NCBI GenBank assembly: GCA_023391375.1
Contig: JAEWBB010000010.1
Location: 1 to 58,448 of the forward strand
Direction of reading: 5' to 3'
Length of the DNA: 58,448 nucleotides
DNA from: Pseudomonadota bacterium
GTDB taxonomy: Bacteria > Pseudomonadota > Alphaproteobacteria > Sphingomonadales > Sphingomonadaceae
Part shown: positions 17,358 through 27,388 of the stretch, in pieces
Layout: each line of letters starts with the position of its first letter
Position numbering within the stretch: the first letter of the stretch is position 1
Translations under genes and position numbers: made by a program
Notes under the pieces: model-generated
Databases searched by the model: none
Seen by the model: only the letters and a program-made list of their open reading frames with translations
What the model was told of the DNA's origin: nothing

Positions 17358-17393
17358 GTCAACTTCGCCCCGACATCACAAGTCAAGTTGTGA
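17358..17393. promoter_or_regulatory. Candidate operator between the ScfR/RamB-type regulator and aceA
   Basis: TCACAA (17376-17381) and TTGTGA (17388-17393) form a perfect inverted repeat around GTCAAG. Near-direct copies GTCAACTT (17358) and GTCAAGTT (17382) lie in phase on one side. The element sits 13 bp upstream of the regulator start and 88 bp upstream of aceA, a fitting place for autoregulation and divergent control. Confidence 0.5.
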
Positions 17394-17481
17394 CAACAGC
17401 CCTCTTTTTGCCGGGACGGATCGGCGGTGCGGTGGTTTGCTGACTGTCCCGAACCGCAACCGATGTCGCCGGAGTCGCCCG

Positions 17482-18756
17482 ATGTCAGCTTTTGACCAAT
17501 TCGTCCCCGCCCCGCCGGGCCGTTTCGACGGCATCACCCGCCCGTATGGACCGGAAGACGTGGCGCGGCTGCGCGGCAGCTTCGTCCCCGACCACAGTCT
17601 CGCCCGCCGCGGCGCGCTCAAGCTGTGGGAGCGGCTGAAGCAGGATGACCCGGTCCGCGCGCTCGGCGCCGTCACCGGCAACCAGGCGATGCAAATGGTC
17701 CGCGCTGGGCTGGAAGCGATCTACCTCTCGGGCTGGCAGGCCGCTGCCGACGCCAACACCGCCGGCGCGATGTATCCTGACCAGTCGCTTTATCCGGCCA
17801 ACACCGGGCCTGAGCTCGCGCGGCGCATCAACCGCACGCTCCAGCGCGCCGACCAGATCGAGCATGCCGAGGGCGGGGCCCGACGCGACTGGTTCGCGCC
17901 GATCGTCGCCGACGCGGAGGCCGGGTTCGGTGGACCGCTCAACTGCTTCGAAATCATGAAGGGCTATATCGAAGCGGGCGTCGCCGCGGTTCATTTCGAG
18001 GACCAGCTGGCGAGCGAGAAGAAGTGCGGCCACCTCGGCGGCAAGGTGCTGATCCCGACCCAGGCGGCGATCCGCAACCTCGACGCCGCGCGCCTCGCCG
18101 CCGACGTCATGGGCGTACCGACGCTCATCGTCGCCCGCACCGACGCGGAAAGCGCCAGGCTGATCACAAGCGACATCGACGAGCGCGACCGGATATTCCT
18201 GACCGGCGAGCGGACGCCGGAAGGCTTCTTCCGCCTGCAGGAGGGCACCGGCCTCGACCATTGCATCGCCCGCGGCCTTTCCTTCGCCGAGCACGCCGAC
18301 CTTTTGTGGTGGGAGACCAGCCACCCGGACCTCGACGACGCGCGCACCTTCGCCGAAGCCGTACACGCGAAATATCCGGGCAAGCTCCTCGCCTACAACT
18401 GCTCACCCAGCTTCAACTGGAAGGCCAAGCTCGACGAGGCGACCATCGCCAGGTTCCAGCGCGAGCTGGGCGCGATGGGCTACAAGTTCCAGTTCGTGAC
18501 GCTGGCCGGCTTCCACAGCCTCAACCATGGCATGTTCGAGCTCGCCTCGGGCTACCGCGACGAAGGCATGGCCGCCTACTCGCGCCTCCAGCAGGCCGAG
18601 TTCGCCAGCGAAGCCGCTGGCTACACCGCCACCCGCCACCAGCGCGAGGTCGGCACCGGCTATTTCGACGCCATCGCTACCGCAATCTCGGCCGGCCAGG
18701 CCTCGACGACCGCGCTCGCCGAGTCGACCGAAGCCGACCAGTTCGCCCACGCCTGA
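17482..18756 (+). CDS. aceA: Isocitrate lyase
   Basis: Cleaves isocitrate to glyoxylate and succinate, first step of the glyoxylate shunt. The 424-residue product carries the catalytic KKCGHLGGK (C182) and other family segments: AVTGNQAMQMVRAGLEAIYL, PIVADAEAGFGG, and YNCSPSFNW. GGAG lies 8 bp before the ATG at 17482. It is followed 11 bp later by a DUF4170 gene and then aceB, an acetate-growth operon. Divergent from its likely regulator. Confidence 0.97.
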   Translation: MSAFDQFVPAPPGRFDGITRPYGPEDVARLRGSFVPDHSLARRGALKLWERLKQDDPVRALGAVTGNQAMQMVRAGLEAIYLSGWQAAADANTAGAMYPDQSLYPANTGPELARRINRTLQRADQIEHAEGGARRDWFAPIVADAEAGFGGPLNCFEIMKGYIEAGVAAVHFEDQLASEKKCGHLGGKVLIPTQAAIRNLDAARLAADVMGVPTLIVARTDAESARLITSDIDERDRIFLTGERTPEGFFRLQEGTGLDHCIARGLSFAEHADLLWWETSHPDLDDARTFAEAVHAKYPGKLLAYNCSPSFNWKAKLDEATIARFQRELGAMGYKFQFVTLAGFHSLNHGMFELASGYRDEGMAAYSRLQQAEFASEAAGYTATRHQREVGTGYFDAIATAISAGQASTTALAESTEADQFAHA

Positions 18757-18767
18757 GGAGAAAAGCC

Positions 18768-18964
18768 ATGACCCGTTTCTGGATTGTCGGCGGCGAATAC
18801 CCCGACTGCGACTTCACCCGTGCCGCGCCGGGGACGACCAGCGTCCACGGCCCATACCTCGACGAACTCAAGGCCCGGATGGAATGGCAGCGGCTGACGT
18901 TCCGCGACCGCGCCCCGGCCACGCGCCGCTACGCCATCGCCGTCGAACAGCGCGCGTTCGGCGG

Positions 18965-18968
<4 letters not shown>
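18768..18968 (+). CDS. Small DUF4170-type protein between aceA and aceB
   Basis: A 66-residue cytoplasmic protein with the DUF4170 pattern: FWIVGGEYPDCDFT at the N-terminus, a central HGPYLDELKARMEW and a C-terminal RYAIAVE. Function unknown. GAGGAG precedes the ATG. The ORF starts 11 bp after aceA and overlaps the aceB start by 4 bp (ATGA), so its translation is probably coupled to malate synthase. It may have a regulatory or stabilising part in the shunt, but nothing in the sequence shows this. Confidence 0.82.
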
Positions 18969-20530
<1,562 letters not shown>

Positions 20531-20557
20531 GCTGGACGGGCAGAAGGAGTCGCATCC

Positions 20558-21472
20558 ATGCCCGAGTCCTGGCCCGCCTTCGACGTCGCCCGCGATCACC
20601 CGACGCTGGAGATCCTCCACCTCGCCAGCCAGATGCTGGGCAAGTTGCGGGTCGCCCACTCCACTTGGGTCAACCACGGCTGGAACGTCACGCTCCACCC
20701 GGTGGCGGACGGGCTGGCGATCGAGCCGATCGATGCCAACGGCACCGCCTTCACCCTGACCCTCGACCTGTGCCGCCACGCCATCGTGCTGAGCGCCGGC
20801 GACGGGGAACGCGACGTGCTGCCGCTCGACCTCGGCAGCATCGCCGCCTTGCACGAGAATTTCGTCGCCATGCTCGACGCGCACGGCTTCCCGTCGACCT
20901 TCAACGGCACGCCAAACGAGATCGAAGGCGCGGTCCCGTTCGCCGAGGACACCAAGTCCCGCGACTACCGGCCCGACACGGCCGAGGCCTTGCACACCGC
21001 GCTGGAGCGGATCGTCCCGGTGTTCGACCGCTTCCGCGCCGGCTTCCTCGGCAAGTGCAGCCCGGTCCATTTCTTTTGGGGCAGCTTCGACTTGGCGGTC
21101 ACCCGCTTCTCCGGCCGCCGCGCGCCGGAGCATCCGGGCGGCGTGCCGGGCCTGCCCGATCGCATCACCCGCGAGGCCTATAGCCATGAAGTTTCGAGCG
21201 CCGGCTTCTGGCCCGGCGGCGCGATGGCGGCCGAGCCGATCTTCTACAGCTACGCCTATCCGGCGCCCAACGGCTTCGCGAAGGCGCCGATGCCGGAAGG
21301 GGTGCGCTGGGACAATGCGCTTGGCGAATTCGTCCTGCCCTACGACGCGGTGCGTGCGGCGAGCGATCCCGCCGTCACGCTGACCGACTTCCTCGAAGCG
21401 ACCTACGCCGCCGCCGCCGACCTGGCGCAGTGGGACCGCGACGCGCTCGAACGGCTGCCCGTCGCGCCATAG
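20558..21472 (+). CDS. DUF5996 family protein
   Basis: A 304-residue cytoplasmic protein matching DUF5996: starts WPAFDVARDHPTLEILHLAS, then WVNHGWNVTLHP, and a C-terminal half with SPVHFFWGSFDLAVTRFSGR and FYSYAYPAPNGF. No catalytic function is known. AAGGAG lies 9 bp before the start. It is 27 bp downstream of aceB and may be transcribed with the shunt genes. A stem-loop follows the stop. Confidence 0.88.
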   Translation: MPESWPAFDVARDHPTLEILHLASQMLGKLRVAHSTWVNHGWNVTLHPVADGLAIEPIDANGTAFTLTLDLCRHAIVLSAGDGERDVLPLDLGSIAALHENFVAMLDAHGFPSTFNGTPNEIEGAVPFAEDTKSRDYRPDTAEALHTALERIVPVFDRFRAGFLGKCSPVHFFWGSFDLAVTRFSGRRAPEHPGGVPGLPDRITREAYSHEVSSAGFWPGGAMAAEPIFYSYAYPAPNGFAKAPMPEGVRWDNALGEFVLPYDAVRAASDPAVTLTDFLEATYAAAADLAQWDRDALERLPVAP

Positions 21473-21473
21473 G

Positions 21474-21505
21474 AAAAGGGCGCCGCCATCGCTGGCAGCG
21501 CCCTT
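21474..21505 (-). terminator. Rho-independent terminator for rpmI-rplT
   Basis: On the minus strand AAGGGCGC pairs with GCGCCCTT, with an inner GCCA/TGGC stem, and is followed by TTTT. It starts 28 bp after the rplT stop. The same stem may also help end transcription of the convergent DUF5996 gene. Confidence 0.85.
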
Positions 21506-21532
21506 CCCTAGTTCGCTTGGACGAAAGGGGCC

Positions 21533-21901
21533 TTAGGCCGCCTTCTTGTCCAGCGCGCCCTTCGCCTGGGCGATGATGCCGCTGAAGGCGCCGCCTTCGT
21601 GCATCGCGATGTCGGCCAGAACCTTCCGGTCGAGGTCGATGTTCGCAAGCTTCAGGCCGTGCATGAACTGACCGTAGGTCAGGCCTTCGGCGCGGACCGC
21701 GGCGTTGATGCGCTGGATCCACAGGGCGCGGAAGCTCCGCTTCTTCACCTTGCGGTCGCGATAGGCGTACTGCCCGGCCTTTTCGACGGCCTGGCGGGCG
21801 ATGCGGATGGTGTTCTTGCGACGGCCATAATAGCCCTTCGCATTATCCAGGATCCGCTTGTGCTTGGCGCGGGTGGTTACACCCCGTTTGACGCGTGCCA
21901 T
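21533..21901 (-). CDS. rplT: 50S ribosomal protein L20
   Basis: Structural and early-assembly protein of the large subunit; in some bacteria it also represses its own operon. The 122-residue product has the typical basic N-terminal extension (MARVKRGVTTRAKHKRILDN) and FRALWIQRINAAVR core. It lies 14 bp after rpmI. The usual infC is not upstream; the operon here begins with rpmI. Confidence 0.98.
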   Translation of the reverse strand: MARVKRGVTTRAKHKRILDNAKGYYGRRKNTIRIARQAVEKAGQYAYRDRKVKKRSFRALWIQRINAAVRAEGLTYGQFMHGLKLANIDLDRKVLADIAMHEGGAFSGIIAQAKGALDKKAA

Positions 21902-21915
21902 GTCTCATCCGCTCC

Positions 21916-22119
21916 TTAGTTGAGGCCGTAGGGCGCCCAAAGCTTCACGCGGGCCGTATCGGCCTCGGCGAGAACTTCGGTGCCACGGTTCTGGCGGATG
22001 TACTTGGCGTTGTGGCTGATCAGCCGGTGGCGCTTGCCGGCGACACCATGCTTGAGCTTGCCGGAAGCGGTCATCTTGAACCGCTTCTTGACGCCGCTCT
22101 TGGTCTTGAGCTTGGGCAT
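21916..22119 (-). CDS. rpmI: 50S ribosomal protein L35
   Basis: A 67-residue basic ribosomal protein (MPKLKTKSGVKKRFKMTASG, then HRLISHNAKYIRQNRGT). AAGGAG precedes the ATG. It is the first gene of a two-gene operon with rplT and has its own leader of about 110 bases with a hairpin just before the ribosome-binding site. Confidence 0.97.
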   Translation of the reverse strand: MPKLKTKSGVKKRFKMTASGKLKHGVAGKRHRLISHNAKYIRQNRGTEVLAEADTARVKLWAPYGLN

Positions 22120-22135
22120 TTTCGTCTCCTTGTAG

Positions 22136-22155
22136 CCCCGCTCGATTGCTCGGGG
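22136..22155 (-). promoter_or_regulatory. Hairpin in the rpmI leader just upstream of the ribosome-binding site
   Basis: On the minus strand CCCCG and CGGGG pair around a short loop, directly before CTACAAGGAG. The position suits translational control, such as L20 autoregulation known for other rpmI-rplT leaders, but homology to a known leader motif is not shown. Confidence 0.35.
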
Positions 22156-22233
22156 GGCGACGTTCTCGAACCGCCACGGCAGCCCTGACTGGCCGGGCGA
22201 TTCGTCTTTTCCAAGATTGGGAAAGCGGGCGCG

Positions 22234-22261
22234 CCTATAACAGAGGGCACGCAGAAGGCAA
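22234..22261 (-). promoter_or_regulatory. Candidate sigma70 promoter for rpmI-rplT
   Basis: TTGCCT (-35) and TATAGG (-10) with a 16-bp spacer lie on the minus strand immediately after the prs stop codon. They would give a leader of about 110 bases. Confidence 0.4.
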
Positions 22262-22263
22262 GG

Positions 22264-23196
22264 TCAGTCGAAGAGCGAGCTGACGCTGCTTTCGTCCGCG
22301 ATGCGGTGGATCGCCTCGCCGAACAGCGGGGCGATGGTCAGTCGGCGGATCTTGCCGCCTTCGCTCAGGCCTTCGCGGTAGATGCTGTCGGTCACCACCA
22401 GTTCGGTCAGCACCGACGAGGCGACCCGCGCCTCGGCCGCGCCCGACAGGACGCCGTGGCTGCAATAGGCCAGCACCTCGGTCGCGCCCTGTTCCTTCAA
22501 CGCGGCGGCGGCATTGCACAGCGTGCCGGCCGAATCGACAATGTCGTCGACCAGGATGCAGCAGTGCCCCTCGACGTCGCCGATGATGTTCATCACCTCA
22601 GATTCGCCGGCCCTTTCGCGGCGCTTGTCGACGATCGCCAACGGCGCGTTGTCGAGCCGCTTTGCAAGGCTTCGCGCGCGGACCACGCCGCCGACGTCGG
22701 GCGACACGATCATCAGCTTCTTGCTGCCGTAGCGGGCCTGGATGTCGGCACCCATCACCGGCGCGGCCCACAAATTGTCGGTCGGGATGTCGAAGAAGCC
22801 CTGGATCTGCCCGGCGTGGAGATCCATCGTCAGCACGCGGTCGGCGCCGGCGGTGGTCACCATGTTGGCGACCAGCTTGGCCGAGATCGGGGTGCGCGGC
22901 CCGGGTTTGCGATCCTGCCGGGCATAGCCGAAATATGGGATGACGGCGGTGATCCGCTTGGCCGACGCTCGCTTCAGCGCATCGATGCAGATCAGCAGTT
23001 CCATGAGGTTGTCGTTGGTCGGGAAGCTGGTCGACTGGATCACGAACACGTCCTCGCCGCGGACGTTCTCGTGGACCTCGACGAACACTTCCTCGTCGGC
23101 GAAGCGGCGCACGCTGGCTTCGGTCAGCTCGGTCTCCAGGTAGGAGGCGATCGCCCGCGCCAGCGGGAGGTTGGAATTGCCGGCCAGCAGTTTCAT
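22264..23196 (-). CDS. prs: Ribose-phosphate pyrophosphokinase
   Basis: Makes PRPP from ribose-5-phosphate and ATP for nucleotide, histidine, tryptophan and NAD synthesis. The 310-residue product shows the family N-terminus (KLLAGNSNLPLARAI), FPTNDNLMELLICIDALKRA, PYFGYARQDRK, the metal-binding DLHAGQIQGFF and the PRPP loop ILVDDIVDSAGTL. It is divergent from nadE, which uses PRPP-derived pathways, across a 94-bp spacer. Confidence 0.97.
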   Translation of the reverse strand: MKLLAGNSNLPLARAIASYLETELTEASVRRFADEEVFVEVHENVRGEDVFVIQSTSFPTNDNLMELLICIDALKRASAKRITAVIPYFGYARQDRKPGPRTPISAKLVANMVTTAGADRVLTMDLHAGQIQGFFDIPTDNLWAAPVMGADIQARYGSKKLMIVSPDVGGVVRARSLAKRLDNAPLAIVDKRRERAGESEVMNIIGDVEGHCCILVDDIVDSAGTLCNAAAALKEQGATEVLAYCSHGVLSGAAEARVASSVLTELVVTDSIYREGLSEGGKIRRLTIAPLFGEAIHRIADESSVSSLFD

Positions 23197-23290
23197 GTGC
23201 GCGCTTCCCCTTCGCTTTTGTCGCCCTTAGCGAGCGGGGCGGCGCGGCGACAAGCTTGTTCGTGCCCCATAGCGCGCTAAATCGTGTCGC

Positions 23291-24940
23291 ATGACCGACC
23301 GCCTGCGTATCGCCCTTTGCCAGATGAACCAGCGCGTCGGCGATCTCGACGGCAACGCCGCCGCGATCCTCGCCACGCGCGCCAATGCGGCCGCCGAAGG
23401 CGCGGACCTCGTCATGGTCCCGGAGATGCAACTCACCGGCTATCCGGTCGAGGACCTGGTGCTGAAGCCGGGGTTCCGGCGCCGCACGGCGGAAGTCGAG
23501 GCGACGCTGGTCGAGGCGACGGCGGACGGCGGCCCCGCGCTGCTGTTCGGCACGCTGTACGAGGCAGACGGCCAGACGTTCAACGCAATGGTGCTGGCCG
23601 ATGATGGCAAGCTGGTCGCGCGGACGTTGAAACACGAGCTGCCCAACTACGGCACCTTCGACGAAAAGCGCGTGTTCGCTGCCGGCCCGCTGCCCACTCC
23701 GATCGAATGGCGTGGGGTAAAGCTGGGCGTCCCGATCTGCGAGGATATCTGGCTCGAGCCGGTGTGCGCCGCGCTGGCCAAGGCCGGGGCGGAGATGTTG
23801 CTGGTCCCCAACGGCAGTCCGTTCGAGCTCGACAAGGACGAGGTGCGCGGCCGGCTGGTCCGCGACCGGGTGACCGAGACCGGCCTGCCGCTCGCCTATC
23901 TCAATCGCGTCGGCGGACAGGATGAGCTGGCGTTCGACGGCTCCAGCTTCGTCGTCAACGACGACGGCGAGGTCGCGGTGCAACTGCCCGATTGGGAAGA
24001 GGCGCTGGCCGTGACCGACTGGACGCGCGGGCCCAACGGATGGCGCTGCACGCCGCAGCCGCTTAGCACGCTGTCGGCTTATCCCGAGGACATTTACCGG
24101 GCGATGGTCATGGGCCTCGGCGACTATGTCCGCGGCAACGGTTTCCCGGGCGTCATCCTCGGCCTCAGCGGCGGGATCGATAGCGCGCTCTCGGCGGCGG
24201 TCGCGGTCGATGCGCTGGGGCCGGACAAGGTCCATTGCGTGATGATGCCGTCGAAGTTCACCTCGCAGGACAGCCTCGACGATGCCGCCGAGTGCGCGCG
24301 GCTCTTGGGCGTGAAGCATGACACCATCCCGATCGTGCCCGCGGTCGAGGCATTAGCCGAAATGCTGCCAAGCGCGACCGGCCTCGCTGCCGAGAATATC
24401 CAGGCCCGCCTCCGCATGGTGACGCTGATGGCGCTGTCCAACTCGACCGGCGAGATGCTGCTGACCACCGGCAACAAGAGCGAGATGAGCGTCGGCTACG
24501 CCACCCTCTACGGCGACATGGCGGGCGGCTATTCGGTCTTGAAGGACGCCTACAAGATGACTGTCTTCGCTCTGTCGCGCTGGCGGAACGAGAACCGGCC
24601 GAAGGGTGCACTCGGCCCCGACGGCCCGGTGATGGGCCAGCGGGTGATCGAGAAGCCGCCGTCGGCCGAACTGCGGCCCGACCAGAAGGATGAGGACTCG
24701 CTCCCGCCTTACGCCCTGCTCGACCGCATCCTCGATGCCTTGAATGAGAAGGACCTGTCGGTGGCCGAAACCGCGCGGCTGACCGGCGCCGACACCAAAA
24801 TGGTCGCCGACGTCGAGAAAATGCTCCTCCGGGCCGAGTACAAGCGCCGCCAGGCCCCGCCGGGCGTGAAGCTGTCGCCGCGCAACTTCGGCCGCGATCG
24901 GCGCTACCCGATCACCAATTTCTTCCGTACCGGGCGCTGA
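23291..24940 (+). CDS. nadE: Glutamine-dependent NAD+ synthetase
   Basis: Amidates nicotinate adenine dinucleotide to NAD+, last step of NAD synthesis. The 549-residue protein fuses an N-terminal nitrilase-type glutaminase domain (MVPEMQLTGYP, LKHELPNYGTFDEKR, GVPICEDIW supply the Glu-Lys-Cys triad) with a C-terminal ammonia-dependent synthetase carrying the PP-loop LGLSGGIDSALSA and TTGNKSEMSVGYATLYGD. The stop overlaps the gltX start by one base. Confidence 0.96.
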   Translation: MTDRLRIALCQMNQRVGDLDGNAAAILATRANAAAEGADLVMVPEMQLTGYPVEDLVLKPGFRRRTAEVEATLVEATADGGPALLFGTLYEADGQTFNAMVLADDGKLVARTLKHELPNYGTFDEKRVFAAGPLPTPIEWRGVKLGVPICEDIWLEPVCAALAKAGAEMLLVPNGSPFELDKDEVRGRLVRDRVTETGLPLAYLNRVGGQDELAFDGSSFVVNDDGEVAVQLPDWEEALAVTDWTRGPNGWRCTPQPLSTLSAYPEDIYRAMVMGLGDYVRGNGFPGVILGLSGGIDSALSAAVAVDALGPDKVHCVMMPSKFTSQDSLDDAAECARLLGVKHDTIPIVPAVEALAEMLPSATGLAAENIQARLRMVTLMALSNSTGEMLLTTGNKSEMSVGYATLYGDMAGGYSVLKDAYKMTVFALSRWRNENRPKGALGPDGPVMGQRVIEKPPSAELRPDQKDEDSLPPYALLDRILDALNEKDLSVAETARLTGADTKMVADVEKMLLRAEYKRRQAPPGVKLSPRNFGRDRRYPITNFFRTGR

Positions 24941-26259
24941 TGACCACCGTCACCCGCTTCGCGCCGTCGCCTACCGGCCAGCTGCATGTCGGCAACATCC
25001 GCACGGCGCTGCACAACTACCTCCTCGCCAAGCGGGACGGCGGCCGCTTCCTGCTGCGAATCGATGACACCGACCGCGAGCGGAGCCGTGACGATTATGC
25101 GCAAGGCATTCGCGACGACCTCGACTGGCTGGGCCTCTCGAACGACGGCGAGGTCAAGCAGTCCGACCGCTTCGCCCTCTACGAGCGCGAGTTCGACAGG
25201 CTGCGCGCCGCCGGACGCGTCTACGCCTGTTACGAAACGCCGGAAGAGCTCGACCTCAGGCGCAAGGTGCTGATCGGGCGCGGCCTGCCCCCGGTGTACG
25301 AGCGCAAGCCGGAAGACGCGCCGGTGCCGGAAGGCGTCGCGCCGCACTGGCGCTTCAAGCTCGATCATTCGGGCCCGATCGAATGGACCGACCTCGTCCG
25401 TGGGTTGCAGCACTTCGATCCGAAATTGATCAGCGACCCGGTCGTGCGCCGCGCCGATGGCAGCTGGCTGTACCTCTTGCCGTCCGTGATCGACGACATC
25501 GACTTAGGGGTAACTGACGTCCTGCGCGGCGAGGATCATGTTTCGAACAGCGCGACGCAGGTCCAGATGTTCGAGGCGCTCGGCGCCGCCCCGCCCCGGT
25601 TCGCGCACGAGGCGTTGCTGGTCGCGGCGGAAGGCAAGCTGTCGAAGCGGCTCGGCTCGTCGGGTGTCGCGGCGCTGAAGGACGCGGGGATCGAGCCGAT
25701 GGCGCTCAATTCGCTTCTCGCCCGCCTCGGCACTTCGCAACCGGTCGAGGCAAAGGCGACGCTGGCCGAACTGGCCATTGGCTTCGACCTGTCGACCTTT
25801 GGCCGCGCGCCGGCCCACTTCGACCTGGCCGAAGTCGAACAGGTCAACCGCAAGCTGCTCCACCACCTCGACTTCGCCGCCGTCGCCGGCCGCGTCCCCG
25901 CGGGCATCGGCCCCGACGAGTGGGAGATCCTGGCCGGCAACATCGACCATCTGGGTGAACTCTCCGATTGGCTGGCGGTGCTCGATGGCGACTTGCCCGC
26001 GCCGGCGATCGCCGACGACGACCGCGCTTTTTTCGTGCAGGCGGCGACCGTCGCCGGGGCGCTCGACTGGTCGGCCCATCCGTGGGGCGACCTCACCGCC
26101 GCGCTCAAGGCATCGACCGGCCGCACGGGCAAGGCGCTGTTCCTGCCGCTGCGCCTCGCCCTCACCGGTCGCCCCTCGGGCCCAGAGATGGCGTCGCTGG
26201 TCAAGCGCATCGGCCAGGCCCGCACCGTCGCCCGCCTCACCGCCGCCGGCCACGCCTGA
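24940..26259 (+). CDS. gltX: Glutamate--tRNA ligase (GluRS), second alphaproteobacterial type
   Basis: Charges tRNA with glutamate. The 439-residue class I enzyme has the HIGH-type motif in PSPTGQLHVGNIRTAL, the catalytic segment LRIDDTDRERSRDDY, and KLSKRLGS as the KMSKS motif. The usual zinc cysteines are missing. The HVGN form and shorter length resemble the second GluRS found in many alphaproteobacteria, which may prefer one of the two tRNAs (Glu or Gln). That preference is inference; a second copy is not in this window. Confidence 0.92.
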   Translation: MTTVTRFAPSPTGQLHVGNIRTALHNYLLAKRDGGRFLLRIDDTDRERSRDDYAQGIRDDLDWLGLSNDGEVKQSDRFALYEREFDRLRAAGRVYACYETPEELDLRRKVLIGRGLPPVYERKPEDAPVPEGVAPHWRFKLDHSGPIEWTDLVRGLQHFDPKLISDPVVRRADGSWLYLLPSVIDDIDLGVTDVLRGEDHVSNSATQVQMFEALGAAPPRFAHEALLVAAEGKLSKRLGSSGVAALKDAGIEPMALNSLLARLGTSQPVEAKATLAELAIGFDLSTFGRAPAHFDLAEVEQVNRKLLHHLDFAAVAGRVPAGIGPDEWEILAGNIDHLGELSDWLAVLDGDLPAPAIADDDRAFFVQAATVAGALDWSAHPWGDLTAALKASTGRTGKALFLPLRLALTGRPSGPEMASLVKRIGQARTVARLTAAGHA

Positions 26260-26290
26260 CGTGCCCGACCCGGCCCCACCAAGATAGCGC

Positions 26291-26322
26291 TTGCCAATCT
26301 AGCAATGTTATGTTGTAACATC
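26291..26322 (+). promoter_or_regulatory. Candidate promoter overlapped by a Zur-like box upstream of the TonB gene
   Basis: ATGTTA (26305-26310) and TAACAT (26316-26321) form an inverted repeat within GCAATGTTATGTTGTAACAT, close to the Zur consensus AATGTTATA-N-TATAACATT. TTGCCA (26291) and TGTAAC (26314) could serve as -35 and -10 with 17-bp spacing, so bound repressor would block RNA polymerase. The start codon is at 26349. Confidence 0.6.
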
Positions 26323-26348
26323 GTAAGTCTTCGGAGAGGAGACTTCAG

Positions 26349-27020
26349 ATGCTCGCATATGCCGCCGACCGCAGACCTGTCGCCAGGCCCCGCCCCAAGA
26401 CGCTGGCCCTCATCCTTGCCGGTCATGCCGGCCTGCTGTTCGCCGTCATGACGGCGCGCGGGGACCTCGTTGTCCGGCCGCCGTTCGAGCCGACCGAAGT
26501 GACGCTGGTCGACCCGCTGGAGCCGCCGCCGCCCCCGCCGCCGCCAGCCGATCCCAAGCCGGTCCAGCCAACCGAAAGCCACGTCTTCGTCCCCGAGACC
26601 CCGATGCCGCTCCCGCTGCCCGATCCGGTCGGTCCGGTCGACCTCGGCCCGCCGCTCGCCACTCCGGGCACCGGCAACGGGACGGTGGCCGTTCCCGATC
26701 CGGCGCCGCTGCCGACGCCCGTCCCGACGCCGCGCCTGTCGGTCGCGGCGCGGTCACTGACCGCCCCGTCCGACCTCGTCCCGCCCTACCCGGACGACAT
26801 GCGGCGGATCGGCAAGGAAGCGATCGTCCGCCTGTCGCTCAGCATCGACCAGCGTGGCCGGGTGACAGAGGTTCGTCCGCTGTCGAGCGCCGATCCCTCG
26901 TTCGTCGAGGCCGCCCGCAAGCATATCATGAAGCGCTGGAAATACCGCCCGGCGACCGAGGACGGCACGGCCGTCGCTTCGACCGTCAACGTCTCCATCC
27001 GCTTCCGCATGGACGGCTGA
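26349..27020 (+). CDS. TonB-family energy-transducing protein
   Basis: A 223-residue inner-membrane protein that would couple proton motive force to outer-membrane receptors through ExbB/ExbD. It has one N-terminal helix (about 18-36), a proline-rich spacer with an eight-proline run (about 52-130) and a C-terminal TonB domain (YPDDMRRIGKEAIVRLSLSI, then AARKHIMKRWKYRPA). AGGAGA precedes the ATG. No exbBD or receptor is adjacent. The Zur-like box upstream suggests a role under zinc limitation. Confidence 0.92.
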   Translation: MLAYAADRRPVARPRPKTLALILAGHAGLLFAVMTARGDLVVRPPFEPTEVTLVDPLEPPPPPPPPADPKPVQPTESHVFVPETPMPLPLPDPVGPVDLGPPLATPGTGNGTVAVPDPAPLPTPVPTPRLSVAARSLTAPSDLVPPYPDDMRRIGKEAIVRLSLSIDQRGRVTEVRPLSSADPSFVEAARKHIMKRWKYRPATEDGTAVASTVNVSIRFRMDG

Positions 27021-27067
27021 TGGAGGGAGGACTGGCGGGAGGGCGCGCGCGGCCTTATGTTGGGGCC

Positions 27068-27388
27068 ATGCCCGTGCTCCCGCCGCTCCATAGTCCCAAG
27101 ACCGCGTTCAAGGACCTGTCGGCCTTCCTTCGCGGCCGCAGCCGGGAACAGGCGATCGGCGCCGCGCTGGCCGTGCTGGTGACGATCATCATCGTCATCG
27201 TCTTCCTGGTCGATTCCAAGATCAATACCGCCCCGCCGCCGCGCATCGTCTACGTCGAATCCTATGCCGCTGACCGGACCGACGCGGACATCAAGGCGGA
27301 CCAGGCCAAGGACAGCGCCAAGCGCCACGCCTACCAGGAAGAAAAGAAGCGGCAGTTCCAGAAGCTCGAGAAAAAGCTCGGCATGTGA
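27068..27388 (+). CDS. Small single-pass inner-membrane protein of unknown function
   Basis: A 106-residue protein with a basic N-terminus, one strong membrane helix (AALAVLVTIIIVIVFLV) at about residues 33-49, and a charged C-terminal part ending in a lysine-rich helix (YQEEKKRQFQKLEKKLGM). No family recognised. An alternative ATG at 27020 shares a base with the tonB stop but would add an odd glycine/arginine stretch. The stop codon overlaps the GTG start of ribD, so it is translated with the riboflavin genes. Confidence 0.7.
   Translation: MPVLPPLHSPKTAFKDLSAFLRGRSREQAIGAALAVLVTIIIVIVFLVDSKINTAPPPRIVYVESYAADRTDADIKADQAKDSAKRHAYQEEKKRQFQKLEKKLGM

Noticed and set aside
22598..24319. A 573-codon minus-strand frame opposite nadE and extending into prs
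   Set aside because: nadE has complete glutaminase and synthetase motifs on the plus strand; the antisense frame is compositional.
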